A DNA stretch of 64,000 bases, taken from Pseudomonadota bacterium. GTDB taxonomy: Bacteria; Pseudomonadota; Gammaproteobacteria; Burkholderiales; Burkholderiaceae_F. The notes beneath the pieces are model-generated. The model was not told the DNA's origin and searched no databases. It was given only the letters and a program-made list of their open reading frames with translations. This document shows positions 54,680 to 64,000 of the stretch, piece after piece. How positions within the stretch are numbered: the stretch's first letter is position 1; every line of letters starts with the position of its first letter. A program made the position numbers and the translations under genes. The DNA lies in the NCBI GenBank assembly GCA_021838715.1, contig JAKCCX010000002.1, positions 1 through 64,000 on the forward strand, given 5' to 3'.

Positions 54680-55843
54680 GTGAGCCTGATCGATCGTTCA
54701 CGCCCAGCGGCGTTGCTTGCGCTCGCCGATGGAACGGTGTTCCGCGGAATCTCGATCGGCGCCGATGGCGCGACGGTCGGAGAGGTCGTTTTCAATACCG
54801 CATTGACCGGATACCAGGAGATCCTTACCGATCCGAGCTATACGCGTCAGATCGTAACCCTGACCTATCCGCACATCGGCAACGTCGGCACCAACCCGGA
54901 GGATGACGAATCGCCATCGGTGTATGCCGCCGGACTGGTCGTGCGGGACTGCGCGCTGCGGAGTTCGAATTTCCGGGCGCGGCAGGATCTGCGCGCGTTC
55001 CTCGCGGAACGCAAGGTGGTGGCCATCGCCGACGTCGACACGCGCAGTCTGACGCGGCGCCTGCGCGACGGCGGCGCCCAGGCAGGCGCGATCGTGGTGG
55101 GCGACGATGCGGCGGCGGCGGTGGCGCTGGCACGCACGTTTGCCGGGATGAACGGTCTGGATCTCGCCTCGGAGGTGTCGACGCCCGACACCTACGCCTG
55201 GGATCAGACGGAATGGACGCTGGAAGGCGGATATGGCCGCTTGGCGACGCCGCATCGGCGCGTGGTGGCGTTCGATTTCGGCGTCAAGCGCAACATTCTG
55301 CGGATGCTGGCCGAACGCGGCTGCGGCGTGACGGTGGTGCCGGCGCGCACGAGCGCGGAAGAGGTGCTGCGCATGCGGCCGGACGGCGTGTTTCTCTCCA
55401 ACGGCCCCGGCGATCCCGAGGCCTGCGATTATGCGGTGCGCGCGGCGGCGGATCTGGTCGACCGCGGCATCCCCACTTTCGGGATCTGCCTCGGACACCA
55501 GATCATGGCGTTGGCGTCGGGGGCGCGCACCGTGAAGATGAAGTTCGGTCACCACGGCGCCAACCATCCGGTGCAGGAACTGGACAGCGGCCGCGTCTAC
55601 ATCACCTCGCAGAACCATGGTTTCGCGGTCGATGCGCAGACGCTGCCGGCGAATTGCCGGGTGACGCACGTATCGCTGTTCGACGGCTCGCTCCAGGGGT
55701 TCGAGCGCACCGACCGGCCGGCGTTCTGCTTCCAGGGCCATCCGGAAGCCAGCCCGGGGCCCAAGGACATCGGCCCCCTGTTCGACCGCTTCGTGCAGCG
55801 CATCGACGCGGCCCGGACGGCGGGAACGGAGGCGCGCGGATGA
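54680..55843 (+). CDS. carA: Carbamoyl-phosphate synthase small subunit
   Basis: 387 residues from GTG 54680 (AGGAG 5 bases upstream). Glutaminase subunit that feeds ammonia to CarB for arginine and pyrimidine synthesis. Catalytic cysteine C270 in GICLGHQ, with His in GFAVDA-proximal SQNHGF and HPEASPGP near the end. Residues 1-150 form the CarA-specific N-domain ([15 protein letters not shown]). The stop overlaps gmhA by ATGA, so the heptose gene is translated from the car message. Confidence 0.97.
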   Translation: MSLIDRSRPAALLALADGTVFRGISIGADGATVGEVVFNTALTGYQEILTDPSYTRQIVTLTYPHIGNVGTNPEDDESPSVYAAGLVVRDCALRSSNFRARQDLRAFLAERKVVAIADVDTRSLTRRLRDGGAQAGAIVVGDDAAAAVALARTFAGMNGLDLASEVSTPDTYAWDQTEWTLEGGYGRLATPHRRVVAFDFGVKRNILRMLAERGCGVTVVPARTSAEEVLRMRPDGVFLSNGPGDPEACDYAVRAAADLVDRGIPTFGICLGHQIMALASGARTVKMKFGHHGANHPVQELDSGRVYITSQNHGFAVDAQTLPANCRVTHVSLFDGSLQGFERTDRPAFCFQGHPEASPGPKDIGPLFDRFVQRIDAARTAGTEARG

Positions 55844-56475
55844 GTCGAGCCGCCACCGGCGAGGATCGTCGCGGCGAAGCCATCGTCGCCGACGCGCTGG
55901 CGCAGGCCGCCGCCGCCCTGGCGTCGTTGCGCGCCGACACGGCGGCGGTCGCGGCGATCGCCCACGGCGGCGAGGCCGTTGCACGCTGCCTGCGCGCGGG
56001 CGGGCGGGTGTTCAGCTGCGGCAACGGCGGGTCGCTGTGCGACGCCATGCACTTCGCGGAGGAGCTTACCGGCCGGTTTCGCGGAGATCGGCCCGGCTAT
56101 GCGGCGACCGCGATCGCGGATCCCGGCCACCTGTCGTGCGTGGCCAACGATTTCGGATTCGACCAGGTGTTTTCCCGTTACGTGCAGGCCCATGGCCGGC
56201 CGGGGGACGTCCTGGTCGCGATCAGCACCAGCGGGACCAGCCCCAACGTGGTGGCGGCGGCGCATGCCGCGCATGCTGCCGACATGACGGTGATCGCGCT
56301 GACCGGCCGCGCGGAGTGCGCGCTGGCCGATGTGGCGGACGTCCTGATCGCCACCCCGGCGGGCCGGTATTCGGACCGGGTGCAGGAACTGCACATCAAG
56401 GTTCTGCATACGCTGATCGAACTCGTTGAACATCATCTCGCTGGTCCGGCGGAGCGTGCCGCCGGAGCGGCGTAA
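55840..56475 (+). CDS. gmhA: Phosphoheptose isomerase (GmhA)
   Basis: 211 residues, SIS fold. It converts sedoheptulose-7-phosphate to heptose-7-phosphate, the first step of ADP-heptose synthesis for the LPS inner core. The segment [20 protein letters not shown] is nearly identical to E. coli GmhA, and [23 protein letters not shown] and [20 protein letters not shown] also match. DiaA-like proteins share the fold but not this motif set. Remarkably placed between carA and carB: ATGA overlap with carA, and 40 bases before carB. Confidence 0.92.
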   Translation: MSRAATGEDRRGEAIVADALAQAAAALASLRADTAAVAAIAHGGEAVARCLRAGGRVFSCGNGGSLCDAMHFAEELTGRFRGDRPGYAATAIADPGHLSCVANDFGFDQVFSRYVQAHGRPGDVLVAISTSGTSPNVVAAAHAAHAADMTVIALTGRAECALADVADVLIATPAGRYSDRVQELHIKVLHTLIELVEHHLAGPAERAAGAA

Positions 56476-56515
56476 ATCCATCAAGGCGCCCAAGCAGGCG
56501 CAAAGCGAAGAACGC

Positions 56516-59719
<3,204 letters not shown>

Positions 59720-59732
59720 GGAACGGTTTTTC

Positions 59733-60209
59733 ATGGCGGCAATTCCGATCACCGCGCGCGGCGCGGAACGGCTCAAGGCGGAGCTGAATCGACTCAAGGC
59801 GGTCGATCGCCCGAACGTCATCCAGGCGATCAAGGAGGCCCGCGAGAAGGGCGACCTCTCCGAGAACGCGGAGTACGACGCGGCGCGCGAGCGCCAGGGC
59901 TTCATTGAAGGACGGATCCAGGAACTCGAAGGAAAGCTTTCGAGCCTGCAGATCATCGACCCGGCCGCGGTCGATGCGGGAGACCGCATCGTGTTCGGCG
60001 CGACGGTCGAACTGGAAGACGCCGAATCGGGGACGCAGGTGCGTTACCAGATCGTCGGCGACGACGAGGCGGACATCAAGGAAGGGTTGATCTCGGTGTC
60101 GAGCCCGATCGCGCGCGCGCTGATCGGCCGCAGCGTCGGCGATGTCGCGACGGTGGCGGCGCCCGGCGGCAACCGCGAGTACGAAATTCTGGACGTCTGC
60201 TACCGATGA
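59733..60209 (+). CDS. greA: Transcription elongation factor GreA
   Basis: 158 residues, standard. N-terminal coiled coil (1-75) with the acidic tip [14 protein letters not shown] that reaches the RNA polymerase active site, and a C-terminal FKBP-like domain. GreA rescues backtracked polymerase by transcript cleavage. It lies 13 bases after carB, in the usual carB-greA order. Confidence 0.97.
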   Translation: MAAIPITARGAERLKAELNRLKAVDRPNVIQAIKEAREKGDLSENAEYDAARERQGFIEGRIQELEGKLSSLQIIDPAAVDAGDRIVFGATVELEDAESGTQVRYQIVGDDEADIKEGLISVSSPIARALIGRSVGDVATVAAPGGNREYEILDVCYR

Positions 60210-60218
60210 CCGCACACC

Positions 60219-60256
60219 CCCTCTTCCGCAGCGGCGGGAGAGGGCGGTGGTGCGGG
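60219..60256 (+). repeat. Palindromic repeat between convergent greA and yhbY
   Basis: CCCTCTTCCGC (60219-60229), loop AGCG, GCGGGAGAGGG (60234-60244), then CGGTGGTGCGGGT. One wobble from the 50417 copy. It starts 9 bases after the greA stop. The remaining gap to the yhbY stop (60343) shows nothing else. Confidence 0.75.
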
Positions 60257-60342
60257 TGTCGGCAGCATGGGTGGCGGTCGCACGCGGAGCCGATATCCGC
60301 GTGCTCGTTGCCGGCAACCTGCGCAGGCTGCCGGCGCCTGCT

Positions 60343-60642
60343 TCACTCCTCCGGTTTCGGCCGGAACAATACGAACACCCGCCCGATTGCCTGGATGCGC
60401 GCAGCGCCGAGCTGCTCGGCGATCCGCCGGAACATCGCTTCGCGTTCTTCGCGTTCGGTTCCGCCGGCGCGGACCTTGATCAGGCCGTGGGCGGTGAGCG
60501 CGCGGTCGATTTCCTTGAGCGCGGCGTCGCTCAGTCCGGCTGCGCCCAGCAGAACCACGGGCTTGAGTGCGTGCGCCTGCGCTCGCAGATGCAGGATTTG
60601 TTCTTGGGGAAGGGAAAGTTCGCGGGGAGTTGCTTCGGTCAT
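60343..60642 (-). CDS. yhbY: CRM-domain RNA-binding protein YhbY
   Basis: 99 residues, a single CRS1/YhbY (CRM) fold: LHLRAQAHALKPVVLLGAAG with the GxxG-type loop (GAAGLS), DRALTAHGLIKVR and AIGRVFVLFRP. YhbY associates with pre-50S particles in E. coli. The ATG at 60642 gives the expected short protein. Divergent from rlmE (34 bases between starts), matching the conserved betaproteobacterial order. Confidence 0.93.
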   Translation of the reverse strand: MTEATPRELSLPQEQILHLRAQAHALKPVVLLGAAGLSDAALKEIDRALTAHGLIKVRAGGTEREEREAMFRRIAEQLGAARIQAIGRVFVLFRPKPEE

Positions 60643-60676
60643 GCGCCGATGGTACCCCATGCGGGGGATTGCTGAG

Positions 60677-61462
60677 ATGAGTGCGGACAAACCCGCCGGG
60701 AAGAAACCGGCCAAAGCTGCGGGGAAACCCCCGGTTAAATCTGCGAAGGCCGCCCGTCCCGCCCCCAAGGGCGGCGTCGACGGTCGGCCCGCGGTTGCGA
60801 AGGGTGCCAAATCCAAGCATCGATCCAACCGTGCCTGGATCGACCGCCACGTCAACGACCCGTATGTTCAGGCGGCGACGCGCCACGGCTATCGTTCGCG
60901 CGCGGCATACAAGCTGGCCGAGATCGACGACAAGGATCGGCTGTTGCGTCCGGGCATCACGGTGGTCGATCTGGGGGCGGCGCCGGGCAGCTGGACCCAG
61001 GTCGTGGTGGAGCGGCTGCGGATCGGCGCCGGGCCGGGCCCGGGCGGACGCCCGCCGGCCCGGGTCATCGCGCTCGACATCCTGCCGATGGATCCGATCC
61101 CCGGAGTGGAGATCATCCAGGGCGATTTCCGGGAGGAGGCGGTCGCCGCCCGTCTGGCCGCCGCCTTGCAGGGGGAGCAGGTGGACCTCGTCCTCTCCGA
61201 CATGGCCCCGAATCTGAGCGGAATCGGGGCCGCCGACGCGGCGCGCAGCGCGCATCTGTGGGACTTGGCGCTGGAGTTTGCGCTCGCCCACTGCAAGCCC
61301 GACGGAGCGCTCCTGATCAAGGTGTTCCAGGGGAGCGGGTACAGCCAGTTCGTCGAACAGCTGAAACGCCGGTTTGGGCGGGTTGCCGTGCGCAAACCCC
61401 CTTCCTCCCGTCAGGAATCGGCAGAAACGTATTTGCTGGCGCAGGGGCGGAAGGCGGCATGA
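60677..61462 (+). CDS. rlmE: 23S rRNA (uridine-2'-O-)-methyltransferase RlmE (FtsJ/RrmJ)
   Basis: 261 residues. Methylates U2552 of 23S rRNA in late 50S assembly. SAM motif VVDLGAAPGSWTQ (97-109); the catalytic tetrad is K79 (SRAAYKL), D175 (LSDMAPNLSG), K215 (LLIKVFQG) and E250 (SAETYLLA). Unusually, the first 45 residues are a Lys/Ala/Pro-rich, probably disordered extension that may help RNA binding. Start ATG 60677. The 181-base gap to ftsH has a possible promoter (TAAAAT at 61575-61580) but no gene. Confidence 0.95.
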   Translation: MSADKPAGKKPAKAAGKPPVKSAKAARPAPKGGVDGRPAVAKGAKSKHRSNRAWIDRHVNDPYVQAATRHGYRSRAAYKLAEIDDKDRLLRPGITVVDLGAAPGSWTQVVVERLRIGAGPGPGGRPPARVIALDILPMDPIPGVEIIQGDFREEAVAARLAAALQGEQVDLVLSDMAPNLSGIGAADAARSAHLWDLALEFALAHCKPDGALLIKVFQGSGYSQFVEQLKRRFGRVAVRKPPSSRQESAETYLLAQGRKAA

Positions 61463-61643
61463 CGGCGGGAGAATCGGCGTGATCCCCAATCCCGGTAAAA
61501 GGATTGCCTCCAGGGATTGAAATTCCCGCCCGGAACCCTCATAACGGATCTGTCACAAGCCCCTCGGATGGGCATAAAATGCCACTGTCTGCCCTTTTCT
61601 GGCAGATCACCCGCGCCGCCGTCGTGTCCGGCAGGAGATTGCA

Positions 61644-64000
<2,357 letters not shown>

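Overview
The window looks like chromosomal DNA of a GC-rich betaproteobacterium, probably in the order Burkholderiales. This rests on the 16S sequence, the rrn layout 16S-tRNAIle-tRNAAla-23S-5S, the gene strings rplM-rpsI and carA-carB-greA-yhbY-rlmE-ftsH-folP, a complete Ccm (system I) cytochrome c maturation cluster from ccmE onward, and a beta-type trimeric porin. No phage, IS element or CRISPR array was recognised.

Layout. 1-5250: a complete rrn operon ending in a strong intrinsic terminator. 5336-6697: an RhlE-type DEAD-box helicase. 6766-17112: a dense signalling island. A plus-strand operon carries an MglA-like small GTPase, a soluble histidine kinase, and a response-regulator receiver fused to a GspE/PilB-type ATPase. 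It converges on a minus-strand operon with PAS-GGDEF(degenerate)-EAL-REC, a 58-residue small protein, HDOD, a second histidine kinase and a REC-HD-GYP protein. 17249-24210: a 1921-residue double-length UvrA-like protein, translationally coupled to an M20 amidohydrolase. 24265-29204: ccmEFGHI. 29335-34423: a FadD-type acyl-CoA ligase, then bioA-bioF-bioD. 34439-34948: a secreted Gly/Trp-rich protein. 35026-37481: a membrane histidine kinase and a FixJ-like regulator. 37527-43614: a tripartite RND efflux system. 43717-45027: a porin. 45276-50367: coq7, an OsmC-like protein, rplM-rpsI, argC, a DUF6776-like protein, a bactofilin and erpA. 50471-54474: anmK, tyrS, a histidine phosphatase and a membrane-anchored helical-repeat protein. 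54680 to the end: carA-gmhA-carB-greA, yhbY, rlmE, ftsH and the start of folP.

The most interesting part is 6.7-17.1 kb. Its proteins suggest a two-component and c-di-GMP circuit acting on a type IV pilus/type II secretion-like motor: a polarity-type GTPase, two related kinases, a receiver fused directly to a secretion ATPase, and two predicted c-di-GMP phosphodiesterases (EAL and HD-GYP) with no intact GGDEF cyclase. Nearly every junction inside each operon is an overlap or a gap of 20 bases or less, so the genes are probably co-expressed. The shared function is inferred; no pilin or secretin gene is in the window.

Other unusual features are in-frame palindromic and 42-bp tandem repeats inside the uvrA-like linker, related palindromes between other genes, a 44-bp near-perfect palindrome inside fadD, gmhA inserted between carA and carB, and an RND permease lacking two of the usual proton-relay residues. 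No gene-free stretch exceeds about 300 bases.
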